Assembly: GCA_021399435.1 (NCBI GenBank) | Contig: JAJTUP010000027.1 | Location: 186,001 to 250,000 of the forward strand | Length of the DNA: 64,000 bases | Reading direction: 5' to 3' | Source of the DNA: Diaporthe sp. PMI_573 | Taxonomy: Eukaryota; Ascomycota; Sordariomycetes; Diaporthales; Diaporthaceae | Shown: positions 11,214 to 22,088 of the stretch, piece after piece | How the letters are laid out: the number at the start of each line of letters is the position of its first letter | Numbering within the stretch: position 1 is the first letter of the stretch | Translations under genes and position numbers: made by a program | The notes under the pieces: generated by a model | Database searches by the model: none | Told to the model about the DNA's origin: nothing | What the model saw: only the letters and a program-made list of their open reading frames with translations

Positions 11214-14198
11214 ATGAACTACGGCAAAAAGGATGAAGATGCCGACACCGGCCTGGTCAAGGTCGATCGGACCCAGGTCTTCCAGGAAGGTCAGGCTGCT
11301 CGATCCGATCCGGCTCGCCGCCCCTTAGCAGAGCTCACATGCTAACACGCCAGTGCCCAGCGCGATTGTTCAACAGCTCGCCCATACAGCCTCGAAGATG
11401 TCGCATCCTCCTGACCAAGATCGCCCTCCTCCTCTATACCGGCGAGAAGTTCCCTACCAACGAAGCAACCACCCTCTTCTTCGGTATCTCGAAGCTGTTC
11501 CAGAACAAAGATGCCAGCTTGCGACAGATGGTCCACCTTGTCATCAAGGAGCTGGCCCACTCCGCCGAGGACATCATCATGGTCACCAGCACTATCATGA
11601 AGGATACGGGCGGTAGCACAGATATTATCTTCCGGCCAAACGCCATCCGCGCCCTGTGCCGAATTATCGATGTATGGCCGTGGCCCTGCGCCTCCTTGTC
11701 GCTGTGCCTACCCCTTACTGACCGACTTATGACCAGGCCACAACCGTCCAATCCATTGAGCGTGTCATGAAGACTGCCATTGTCGACAAGAACCCCTCCG
11801 TATCCTCTGCCGCCCTGGTGTCGTCGTACCACCTGCTCCCTATCGCGAAGGACGTAGTCCGCAGGTGGCAGAGCGAGACACAAGAAGCTGCCGCCAGCAC
11901 CAAGTCCTCGGGCGGTTTCTCCCTCGGCTTCTCGTCCTCCTCAGGCCAGCTTCCGGTAAACAACTCCACGATGACGCAATACCACGCCATTGGCCTGCTG
12001 TACCAAATGCGCATGCACGACAGGATGGCCTTGGTGAAGATGGTTCAGCAATTCGGCGCTGCTGGTGCCGTCAAGAGCCCTGCTGCCATTGTCATGCTCG
12101 TCCGCCTGGCGGCGCAACTGGCTGAGGAGGATGCCGGTCTCAGGAAGCCTATGATGCAGCTCCTGGACGGCTGGCTGAGGCATAAGAGCGAGATGGTCAA
12201 CTTTGAGGCGGCCAAGGCAATCTGCGACCTGCGGGATGTCACCGACGCCGAGGTCGCGCAGGCCGTCCATGTTCTGCAGCTCTTCCTCACATCTCCCCGA
12301 GCAGTCACCAAATTTGCCGCCCTGAGAATCCTTCACAACTTCGCCTCTTTCAAGCCCGAGGCCGTCCACGTCTGCAACCCGGATATCGAGCTCCTGATTT
12401 CTAACACTAACCGCTCCATTGCTACCTTTGCGATCACGACCCTGCTCAAGACTGGTAACGAGGCCAGCGTCGACCGCTTGATGAAGCAAATATCGGGTTT
12501 CATGTCCGAGATCACGGACGAGTTCAAGATCACCATCGTTGAAGCCATCCGGACACTGTGCCTGAAGTTCCCCAGCAAGCAAGCTGGTATGCTGCAATTC
12601 CTGAGTGGTATTCTCCGGGACGAGGGTGGCTACGAGTTCAAGCGTGCTGTGGTCGAGAGCATGTTCGACTTGATCAAATTCGTTCCCGACTCGAAAGAAG
12701 ATGCCCTCGCTCACTTGTGCGAGTTCATCGAGGATTGCGAGTTCACGAAGCTTGCCGTGCGGATATTGCATCTCTTGGGTGTGGAGGGTCCAAAGACGTC
12801 ACAGCCAACCAAGTATATCCGATACATCTACAACCGCGTCGTCCTGGAGAACGCGATCGTCCGCGCTGCCGCAGTGACTGCTTTGGCCAAGTTTGGCGTG
12901 GGCCAGAAGGATCCTGAGGTGAAGAGGAGTGTGCAGGTTCTGCTTACTCGCTGCTTGGATGATGTCGATGACGAGGTCCGAGACCGTGCCGCCCTGAACC
13001 TCAGGCTGATGAGCGAAGAAGACGAGATGGCGGCGAAATTCGTGAAGAACGACAGCATGTTCTCCCTTCCTTACTTTGAGCACCAGCTTGTCATGTATGT
13101 CACGTCGGACGACAAGTCCACTTTCGAGTCAGCATTCGACATCTCCAAGATTCCCGTGGTCACTCGGGAGCAAGCGGATGCTGAGGACAGGACGAAGAAG
13201 CTCACAGCTTCAACTCCGTCCCTCAAGCCACCAAAGGTGGCGGCAGCAAAGGCTACGCCAACTGGAGCCGAAGCTGCCGCTTCTGCTACGGCGGCAGCTC
13301 AACAGTACGCCCAGGAGTTGATGAACATTCCAGAGATGAAGGAGTTTGGCAGCGTGCTCAAGTCATCATCTATTGTCGAGCTGACAGAGGCCGAGACGGA
13401 GTACGTCGTCAAGGTCGTCAAGCACATTTTCAAGGAGCACATCGTGCTTCAGTACGACATCACCAACACCCTCGACTCCGTCGTTTTAGAGAACGTATCT
13501 GTGCTCGCCGGCCCTTCAGATGAGGAAGAACTCGAGGAAGTCTTTATCATCGAAGCGGAGAAGCTTACCCAGAACGAGCCTGGCAAAGTCTACGTGGCGT
13601 TCAAGAAGGCCGGCGGAGAGGACTCGTTGCCTGTCGTATCTTTCACCAACACCCTCAAATTCACCAGCAAGGAAATCGACCCCTCGACACATGAGCCCGA
13701 GGAGAGCGGGTACGACGACGAGTACGAGGTGGCTGAGTTTGACCTCGCTGGTAGCGACTATGTTATCCCGACTTACGCGAGCAACTTTGCGCACTTGTGG
13801 GAGCAAGTCGGTGCCTCCGGTGAGGAAGCCGAAGAGACGCTGCAGCTGAGCGGCATGAAGAGCATAGCAGGTCCGTCGTTCTACCCTCTTCTACACTGGT
13901 GCCCCTTCCGTTGCCTTGAAAGCCTTTTTATGCTGTGTCGAATAATTTACTGACCCTCGATGCAGAGGCAACTGAGCAATTGGCAAAGACCCTGTCGCTC
14001 CAGCCGCTGGAAGGCACCGACGTGCCTGTCAACCAAACCACTCACACGCTCAAGCTCCTCGGCAAGTCAGTCAATGGAGGAAAGGTCGTATCCAGCATCA
14101 GGATGGCCTACTCGGCCAAGTCAGGCGTCACAACCAAGATCACAGTGCGCGCAGAGGAAGAGGGTGTGGCTGCATTGGTGGTTGCTTCGATTGCATAG
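11214..14198 (+). CDS. SEC21: Coatomer gamma subunit (gamma-COP)
   Basis: Gamma subunit of the COPI coat, which forms retrograde Golgi-to-ER vesicles; it belongs to the F-subcomplex with beta, delta and zeta. Four exons: 11214-11289, 11361-11671, 11737-13870 and 13966-14198, all phase-consistent, giving 917 residues, the usual size for fungal gamma-COP. The N-terminus has the family's conserved opening (DRTQVFQEARLFNSSPIQPR, joined across intron 1), followed by LLTKIALLLYTGEKFPTNEA and ATTLFFGISKLFQNKDASLR. An alpha-solenoid adaptin-type body runs through about residue 550. After a Pro/Ala-rich linker comes the appendage domain (EFGSVLKSSSIVELTEAETE onward). Intron 1 has a weak donor (GTCAGG) and intron 3 interrupts the appendage domain. 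An essential, single-copy type gene, useful as a synteny anchor. Confidence 0.95.
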
Positions 14199-15745
14199 TT
14201 TAACCCCAAGCTTCACAACTCGACGTTCAACATTAAAGGCGGGCTACCTTGCATGCTGTAGCAAAATCTACTCTGAACAAGCTAGCCCGGTCATGATTGA
14301 TATGAATGAAGCATCCTAGCATTGCAGCTGGCTAGAGGTTTGTCTGGTCTGACTGCGATAGACGACCGAGATAGTGCGAGGAGGTGGTGTCAGAGAGAAG
14401 AGTCTCTTTGCTGAGCGGGTGATGTTGAGAAAAGCAAAAAGTCCACTTTTTCTTTTCTGCCCACAAGGGAACAAGAACCTAGGGATGGACGGATGGGGCC
14501 GTGGTGATGACTTGGGGGAGTCTAGCATTGGTTTGTTATAATTGAGAATACCTGAACTTTCCCCTGCATCGATGTTCACACTTGCATCTAGCATCATACT
14601 TTTGAATTCGTGAATTCGCCGTGCCAGCGACATGCTGTCTGTCATGGATGCTGGCCGAGTAGCTTCGAGGTGTCAACGGGTCAAAGTGGCCTCGAAAGCC
14701 CCATCACGACACGCCACCTGATGTCTATTCAGGCGTATTGGAAGTTCACAAATGCTCGGGATGGTGGTGGCCCGATTTATCAAAGTTCCCCAAGCGTCGC
14801 CAGATGCGTGACTCAAGATTAGCCAGCTTGTGGAATCAGGACCTGCGGCTCCAGTCGTGTGTAGAGGTTACACGACGAAGAATCCAGCAAGCGTCGCTGC
14901 GGCAGGAGGCGATTTAATGCAGACGGTTGAATCAAAAGGCCCTGGTCGTTCTCACTTGCCGTCTTGTAGAGGCCACGGCATGACACCCCGTCGGACAGGA
15001 CACAAACGAGCACGAGACAGTTCCAGGAGTTGATCTCTCACATTTCCTCGTCCACTTCCTGCCTACATAGGTGATGTAAAGTCTCAAACTAACAGCCTAG
15101 CCTTGCCAGCAGCTTGTAAGGTATCTAATATCAAAACGGTCCTCCGACTGACCCTTCCTCCTCTCATTCTCAGGCCCAAGTCCCCCCTTCCCCCGCGATC
15201 TTCTGCTGAGCAAATCCGACCAAAATTGGGGAATCCTAGAAGTGAATAACAAACGAAATAAAAGTGAAGAGAAGTTTAGTCATTAGCCGTCTCCTTGAAA
15301 GAAGCCTCAAGCAATGAGAGGAGCCGGTTGAGTTGATATGTTTGTCGACGTAGAATGGAATTCGTGAAATAACGCCTGCAGACGTGGTTGTGTTGCCATC
15401 AAGTCCGCCCTCAAATGTCCTGAGGAGGTGGAATTGTCATGACGCCCCCAGCCTGGCCCGTGATATCCGAGGCGACAAGGTGCTCGCAAGAAATAATTTC
15501 TACAGTCGAAGTAAGGTTTCCTGAGGGACGCATTGAGCCGCCTCTGCACGATTGATAAAGTATAAACGAGTTGGAAGTTCCAGGGGGAGGTGTGGATAAT
15601 TGCCGTCGGTATAGCGATGAGTTCCTCTGGCGAGGAAGCAAGCGCCCTAGACGGTCACAACCCTAAGATTATGGGCTTGACGATAGTGTGGCTGGGCATC
15701 AAAACGAGGCTCCGCATCTGGGTCAACGGGTCCGAACCTCTTCTC
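14199..15745. other. Intergenic between convergent SEC21 and septin genes
   Basis: Both neighbouring genes end toward this region, so it holds two 3' untranslated regions and spacer. Open frames are up to 109 residues, without motifs. One CCTAGG site lies at 14478-14483. No gene supported. Confidence 0.5.
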
Positions 15746-17365
15746 CTATCGACGTCGAACTGGTCCATCGCGCTGCTTGAGGCGGCTCGTCCTCCATCCT
15801 TCGTACCATTGCTCCCGGCTGGCCTCGCGGAGCTCGTTGCGCCACTCGCCAAATACCGAGTCCTTGAGTCGGAGAAAGTCGCAGTGCTCTTCATTGTTTG
15901 GGTCTGCGAAGCCCCAGGGGAACTTTCGGCCGAGAACTTCGGGCTCGTATATGTCGGGGCTGATGATCGACATGGGGATATACGGGATTTCATCCTCTTT
16001 CAGCTCGTCCCCTGTCCTACTGCGTCGCACAGAAGTGACCGATTGCCTGGGAGAGCTGGTGGGCTCGTTGCCTTGGATGGGCAATTCTTCCTCTTCCTCA
16101 CCCTCAGCTTCCTCCTCATCGCTCTGGTCATCCTCGTCGTGCGACTCAGGCTCCTCTGGGATTCGGCTAGAGGATGGCGGGGAATCGTAGTCGTCGTCTT
16201 CCAGACCCAGAACATGGAGCGGGTCCAGGTTTGCTTTCTTCAGACTGTCCCAGACAGTCTTCTTCAAGACGTTCATGTGCTTGGTGGTGATACTATCGGC
16301 TTTGGCAACCACGGGAATGACGGTTGTCTTGCCCTGCAGGGTCCGCAGAACCTGTAGATCCAGATCCTCATCCAGACTGCCGACGATCCGGGTCTCTGGG
16401 TGGTACTTGCCATTGCCGTTGGCTGAAACGGCCTTGGTGGATGCGATGTTGCGATCCAGCCGAGCTGGGTCGAGGATCAGGAAAGCCGCGTGGATATGGG
16501 TATCCTGTACACCAGGTGATCTCACGACCTTCATTTCCTCGGCGAATGTGTCCTCGAACTTGCTCTCCAAGAAGGTTGACATCTCCCGGAGCTGCAGGTC
16601 AACGACATTCTTCTCCAGCCCTTCCGAGTCCCAGAGAGTCACCCCGACGCGCTCGCCGTCGATTTCGCTCTCGATGAAGTGAGGGATGAAATTGCCCGAG
16701 GGCTGTGCCCGATTGGGGTTCGTTTCGTCCTCGATGGTGCTCTTGGCTCGCTTCTTGGCAGGTAGAGCAAGGGCAGTCTTCAGGAACTCGAGGAATGAGG
16801 TCTTGCCAGAACCCCGCGTTCCGATGATCAGGATACTGGAAAAGGGTCAGCGATGGACACTCATCTGGCACCGAGACACTGTAACATACTTGAACGGGGT
16901 GGGGTCCTTCCTCCTGCGCACGCGGCGGGGGCTGTTGACAGTGCTCACCGCACTACTGGCGTAGCTGTACCGTCCACGATGGGTCATGCTCTCGGTGCGC
17001 GCGTAGGGGTCGACCCAGTTCCCGTTGGGGACCGGAGGGACGGCGGGAGCAGTGCTGGTGGACGCGCGGGGCGGATCCATTGAAGGGCGATGGATGCTGG
17101 TGCTGTACTGGCGCTGGTCTGCTCTGCCTGACACGATGGCGATGGAGTCGGGGCGGTTGTCGACGCCAAAGTGGTCGAATTGGGGGGCGGGCGCTCCGTT
17201 GTAGAGCTGTGGAAGTCGGGGCGGGGACTTTGGGACGGCAGCATCGCGCTGGCGTTGAAGTTCTGCCTCTCTGGCGGCCTGTTGGGCCTTCTTTCCTCCC
17301 TTCATCTCGCCTGACTTGCTGCGTCTTAGCAGCATCCCGAAACTTGAGCGTTGAGGATTGCTCAT
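15746..17365 (-). CDS. Septin with long N-terminal extension
   Basis: GTP-binding septin, a filament-forming cytoskeletal protein acting at septa, hyphal tips and branch sites. Two exons, 16890-17365 and 15746-16835, with a 54-bp intron; 521 residues. The intron falls just before the P-loop: splicing produces NILIIGTRGSGKTS, with G1 GTRGSGKT at about residues 164-171. G3 is DSEG (228-231) and G4 AKAD (336-339). The septin unique element follows as GRKFPWGFADPNNEEHCDFL from about 461. Before G1 lies about 158 residues of basic, Pro/Ser-rich extension, and an acidic insert (EEEAEGEEEEE) lies between G4 and the unique element. The long extension and lack of a clear C-terminal coiled coil suggest the filamentous-fungus-specific group 5 (AspE-like) rather than the CDC3/10/11/12 groups; that subgroup call is inference. 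Confidence 0.88.
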
Positions 17366-18507
17366 TCTCTGAAATGTACGGCTGGCGCTATCCTTCGGGG
17401 GAAGCCACTAGGGCATGGACCAACAAGGTGGGTTCGTTTCAGGCGGCACGGAAGGCGCTCCGGACGAAAAAGGCGGGCGGGCGGGCGGCAGATTTGGAGA
17501 CAGGCCGTCCAAGGAAACGGTCCCGAATTTGGGACGAATTGGCTGCCGGTTGGGGGGGGGGGAATGGGCAAGAGCGACAGGATGAGGCTTTGCAAATGGA
17601 GTTTGCGATGGGGCGGTGGGCTGTCGTGAGCAGCCTGGAACTGCGGCCTGCAAGTTCGTTCTGAACTGAAAACCGGCAACTGTAGGATCGGAACCTCGGT
17701 TCGTGGCTGGGAGGACCTGGGAGGACCTGGGACGGGAGCGAGTGACGCCTCAGTAGGGGCAGGGCGGCTTCGCGTCGTGTAGGACGGGCAGGTACGGGTC
17801 GGAGCCTCGATTAAGCGCCTCTGCTTTTCGTGTCAGTTCAGGACGGGCTGCTGCTTGTTTCAGCTGCGGGCTGGTCCACCAAAGGACACACGACAGTGAG
17901 CCCCGAGATGTGCAGGCAGGCGCGAGGGTTGTGGCAGGGAGTTGGTCGCGTACCAGAATGGACAATTGACGCCGGCGACTCCACGTGCTTGGTGTCCGGG
18001 TCAAGCAGCTCACAATGCCTGCAGAGGAAGGGGGGATGCTGTAAGTGCTACTCTACTCTGTCAGTTATCCGGGCGCGACAAAGGGGACTATGAGCAGCCC
18101 GTGACACCACGTGCGGATCGGCGTCGGCAATAGATCGTCAGTGCAGGACGCATATGCTGGCGGTCTGAGGCTGCGGCTGTGACGCTGCCAAAACAAAAAT
18201 AAAAAATAGAAGGAGCAGAGGTGCAGACAGCACTGGGAATAGTAATGTTGAGAGGGAGCCGAGCATCGCCCGCCCGTCCGCGTTGACACCACCGAGGGAA
18301 ATACCACGCTGATGCTCGGAGATTTAATGGGCCTTGTGCGTCACTTGGCAGATGGCTGCCAGTCCCGCGCAGTACTCCGTACATGGGGTTGAACGTCACA
18401 CACGGTCCAATGGAAAAGCCTCACGACACGGTACAGAAAAGGGGCGGCAACGTACAGCTCTGCAGACCTGGGGAGTTTCCTGCTCGTGGGTGTGTGATAG
18501 GACTGCC

Positions 18508-18526
18508 GTAGGTAGGTAGGTAGGTA
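18508..18526. repeat. (GGTA)n microsatellite
   Basis: Between four and five direct copies of a four-base unit (GTAGGTAGGTAGGTAGGTA). Confidence 0.9.
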
Positions 18527-18731
18527 TTGTGTGGTAAACGCGACAGGTGGGGGCTAGCTACCAAAGCGGCCTAGTCAGGGGTAATATGTCGACCTGTGCC
18601 GTCCACGTCCAGTCCAGCGACGCAATCTTGCAGGCGGCGTGAAGTGAGGGCAGCGAGGATAAGAAGAAGAGAGAAAGAAAAAAAAAAGGATAGGAAGGAG
18701 AACTGATCAAGCGAGTGGTGGTGAGTGAGGT

Positions 18732-18761
18732 GGGCAGGGCAGGGCAGGGCAGGGCAGGGCA
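18732..18761. repeat. (GGGCA)6 minisatellite
   Basis: Six perfect copies of the five-base unit GGGCA, just next to a GA-rich tract at 18660-18700. Confidence 0.95.
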
Positions 18762-19086
18762 GCAGTGGGCAATGGAGGGGGGCGTCAGTTGGGAGGGTTG
18801 TCGACAAGCAGCCAATTACCAGCGCTCACGGGATTGGTCTGGTCCAGGTTTCCCGACCTTTGGACTGTGACGAGAAGGTGTTGACGAGGAGGAGAAATGG
18901 GATGATTGGATTTACCTTTGCGCCAGAGGTACCCGGAGTTAGAAGGCCTTGACTGGCCCCGTTCAATCAATCAGTCTTTCAGGGGCTCCATGCGCTTGGG
19001 CCAGCCTGGGGGAACCACTTAGACGGAGACTGTACCTGGCAGAGAGACCCACCGTCATCCTACCAGCCGACCAGCCTGGTAGGTAT

Positions 19087-19098
19087 GTACCTAGGTAC
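19087..19098. repeat. Perfect 12-bp palindrome GTACCTAGGTAC
   Basis: Perfect inverted repeat. A second copy of its core, TACCTAGGTA, lies at 19130-19139, and others occur elsewhere in intergenic DNA of this window. Confidence 0.8.
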
Positions 19099-19198
19099 AG
19101 AGCAGACCGAGACTACCCACCTACACAGGTACCTAGGTAGTGCTGCAGCTGGTAACGGTGCCCAACAGGAGATATCCTCTCAAGCAGGCGACATGGTG

Positions 19199-19243
19199 CA
19201 CCATATTCACCATGTTCACCATGTTCACCATGGTCACCATATT
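19199..19243. repeat. 9-bp tandem repeat, five units
   Basis: Five consecutive units of the CACCATGTT type (CACCATATT, CACCATGTT, CACCATGTT, CACCATGGT, CACCATATT). Not part of a supported gene. Confidence 0.9.
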
Positions 19244-19397
19244 GCGTGCATATAAGGACTCGTTGAGCTGGCCACGCATTGTTATGGCTCGCGACAACAG
19301 GGTGCAGTTGATGCAGTGCCTGAAGAGACCATATAAGCAGCCATGCATGCGTCCCTTTTGCAGCGGCATCAAAAACCCATCAGCCTCCCTCGGCGGC

Positions 19398-19400
<3 letters not shown>

Positions 19401-19427
<27 letters not shown>
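19401..19427. repeat. (AGC)9 trinucleotide repeat
   Basis: Nine perfect AGC units preceded by three GGC units. It lies in an open frame of 138 residues (19140-19556, +) that looks random otherwise, so it is not called coding. Confidence 0.9.
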
Positions 19428-19432
<5 letters not shown>

Positions 19433-19560
19433 CTCAGGATTGCGGCAGCTGAGGACCCCTTTAAATTGCAGGCAGCGTGGTCCTAGGGAAACGAGCGCAA
19501 AGTGCCGTGCCTCCAATCATCTAACCCCAAGCAGATCCCACTTATTTTTCTTTTGATGCG

Positions 19561-20822
19561 GTGACATCCATCCCGGCCCTGGTCAACCAGAAGTGCCAGA
19601 AGTGCCAGACCCTGCCAGAACTGCCAGAACCCTGTTGGGCCGGCGTTGATCAGTGGCACAGACAAGCGGCCCCGAAGAGGGCTGCGGCGCACGGAAGTAG
19701 GCGCTGCTTCGGTCTGCAACCCACCCACTGGGAGGGCATTTGTCTCCATGAAAGCAACACCAACGTTGTGGCACGCCGGACGACGGATGCGCAGAGCTCG
19801 TTGAGCTGTGCATCGAGGCGTGGACAAGCGAGTCGACCCGCACAGGCTGCGCGGCACTTCGCCGTCTCCATCCAATCCTGCCGCGGTATCGCCTGGGCCC
19901 GCCTGCAGCCGCCCGGGTTGCCAGCGCGGTCCGGACTGCGTTCTGAAGATAACCGAGAATGCGATTGTCAGGTCCGGATGCCATCCCAGGCCAGGCACAC
20001 ACTTGACCGTTTCAGAAACCAAACCTCCCGCCCTACTGTGTGCCAGGGCCATTGCAGAAGCATTCAATCTCCTTCCAGAACGCCCGAAGCCAGAAGAACC
20101 TGGGCCAGGCCGTCAGCCTGGCGGGCGTTCATCGAGCCGCGGCCCGATGTCACCTCCCACTCTGAAACAATGCAAATTTGCGTGGTATTGAGATGATCCG
20201 CCAGGTCAGCTCCTGCTCTCGACTGACGCATTGACGCAATCTCACCGCCCCCAGGACCAGACAGCTGTCCGAAATCACGTCGAGCTCCCCGGAGCTGCAC
20301 GCATGTGTGTACAGTACTGTGGGCACCTGGCTGCGGGACCTCGATGCCCTGTACGCGGGAGATGACCTGGTAGAACAGATCCAGATCTGGCAAAACGACT
20401 TCTTTACCTGGGCCGACGTCAACTCGGCCGCATCGTCACAAGAAAAATTGTGTTTCCTGCGGATCTTGTAGACCACTTTGCCGACGAAGACAGCCAAATC
20501 CATCTGTACAGCGCTTGTCCTGTAAGTTTATAAATTCGTGACTTTTAAAGCGTTAATAAAGGGTCCCCTAACCAAATTCTGACGAATCACATAGTTTTTA
20601 CTATCTTAGCGGTCAATACACACAGACAATAACAGTACAGCTTAAATAGTAAAAATAGTTTATATTTAGAAGTTATTTAATTATAGCATTATATCCCTGC
20701 ATTACTTAAAGTCCATTGTAGCTAAAACGTCTTTTTAAATTCGCCGCTCGTACTTTGACTAATTGCAATCGCCGAGCTGTCCCTTTTGAAGATACAATGA
20801 TGAAATACGGCGCACAAAGGGC
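19561..20822. other. Left edge of the accessory island, no clear gene
   Basis: 19561-20500 is still GC-rich with competing frames on both strands. The best minus-strand candidate begins at 20503 (MDLAVFVGKVVYKIRRKHNF) and would need a frame change to continue into an open stretch with FYQVISRVQGIEVPQPGAH near 20330-20390. It may be a remnant of an unidentified gene. From about 20520 the base composition drops sharply to AT-rich sequence that carries nothing recognisable. Confidence 0.35.
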
Positions 20823-21083
20823 GTGGATGTCAACGCTTACATTACTGAGGCCGCGGCTCCGCGGCACCGATCCGAGCACTGGCGAGTTCCTTTTCCCTTA
20901 ACAGGAATGGCAAGCCGAGAGCGGAACAAAATTGCTGCCCGTCGGCATCAACAGAGCCGGGCCTTTAGGCTTCAGCAACTTGAGGAGGTGGCTCAAAAGC
21001 TAAAGGCTGTTTGCGATTGGTGGAAAGAGATAGCTATGGCACACTCATACAGTCAGGATAGGGTACTAGACACTGGTCTTTAG
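20823..21083 (+). pseudogene. bZIP-type remnant
   Basis: An 86-codon frame whose middle resembles a bZIP basic region and the start of a zipper: RERNKIAARRHQQSRAFRLQ, then QLEEVAQKL. Asn and Arg sit at the spacing expected for DNA contact (N..AAR..QSR). Only one to two heptads follow before the frame ends, so dimerisation would be poor. It is surrounded by AT-rich DNA without further exons that I can support. Most likely the remains of a fungal bZIP transcription factor. It could also be one exon of a gene whose other exons I cannot see. Confidence 0.4.
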
Positions 21084-22088
21084 ATGGGCAGTAAAGAAAT
21101 AGACTTAGATGAAAGCTACTTCTTGCTTTCAGGTCTCTTATACTGGGACCCAGCGTTGCGTCATAGCCCATAGGTTCTTCAAGCCCGGTTCTAAAGGCTT
21201 TTGGTTGCTTCGACGGTAATACTCTGCCGACCACTGACCATATCTTTAGATAGTAGCAATAGGGGTGAGGAACTCTAAATGTTGAACTTAATAAGTAGAA
21301 GGGTCAAATAATTAAATCAAAATATAGTGACTCTTCCCGCCTGCTAATTCGACCTCGATAGAAATGACCCCCCAGTGGGTGTACAAATGGAGCAAGCCAT
21401 TTATTCCATAGTTGTCCTCTAGGAGTCTCCATCGAGGAAATTTCGATTCTGGATATCGCCTTGTTCACCTGAGCGAGATACGTTAGTTACGGCCACTAAT
21501 CCGTTTCCTGATTTAAGGATCCCTACCCACAAAGGTAGAGAAGTAAAACAGGCACTTAACAATGCAAAGATTAAGGGTTCTGAGATCCTCGAAAGGACCT
21601 CATATTACAATATAAAAAGGTAAATGATATTCCACATTGCTTGTCGGAACTTAAACCTTGAAAATCTTCTCATTCTCTATATCTCAATCAAAGATGGCGC
21701 AAAGGTTAAACCGAAACTCAGCTGACACAGTGATAATCAAGAATGACGTGAAACATCCAGGATCAATAGAATCACGAGGAATAACATCAAGAAATGATGT
21801 AGAGATAAACTTCTTAAACCCCTCCCAGAGCTGATCGGCGTAGGCACCTTGGCCAGAGGCAGCTGTGGATACCTAGGTACTCAACAGTTAAGCTCATACA
21901 TTGTGCAATCAACGACTGGGCTCCGTATATATAAGTACGTTAAAGTTACAAGTAATACATATACGGAAATGCTTAGAAGACAGGTGCGGCTTCTAGAAAA
22001 AGCAAAGTCGTGAGCAGGAATATAACAATTTAAAAGTTGTGAGCAACCAGGCGCCTTGGATAATGCAAGTTTCGCCGGTGGTGTATAT
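21084..22088. other. AT-rich intergenic stretch
   Basis: Low-GC sequence with many stops in all frames, one TACCTAGGTA palindrome (21870-21879) and no recognisable protein. It resembles the AT-rich spacers typical of fungal accessory regions. Confidence 0.5.

Larger units (their letters stand above)
17366..19560. other. Long upstream region of the septin gene, rich in simple repeats
   Basis: About 2.2 kb upstream of the septin with no supported gene. It holds five separate simple or short tandem repeats (listed individually), CT/GA-rich tracts and two CCTAGG-centred palindromes. Open frames are short and low-complexity. The septin promoter and possibly untranslated exons would be in the left part. 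Confidence 0.5.

Noticed and set aside
11941..12771. 276-codon minus-strand open frame
   Set aside because: Antisense shadow of SEC21 exon 3.
15590..16357. 255-codon plus-strand open frame
   Set aside because: Antisense to the septin gene; hydrophobic pattern mirrors the acidic insert on the other strand.
18508..19427. Possible CRISPR-like or regularly spaced repeats
   Set aside because: The repeats are simple tandem arrays without unique spacers, and the genome is eukaryotic.
19561..20196. 211-codon plus-strand frame and overlapping 194-codon minus-strand frame
   Set aside because: Neither shows a domain, membrane segment or splice-supported extension; Arg/Pro-rich composition is expected from GC-rich noncoding DNA.
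20504..22088. Possible transposon in the AT-rich DNA
   Set aside because: No transposase or reverse-transcriptase motif and no terminal inverted or long direct repeats were found by eye; low GC alone does not prove an element.
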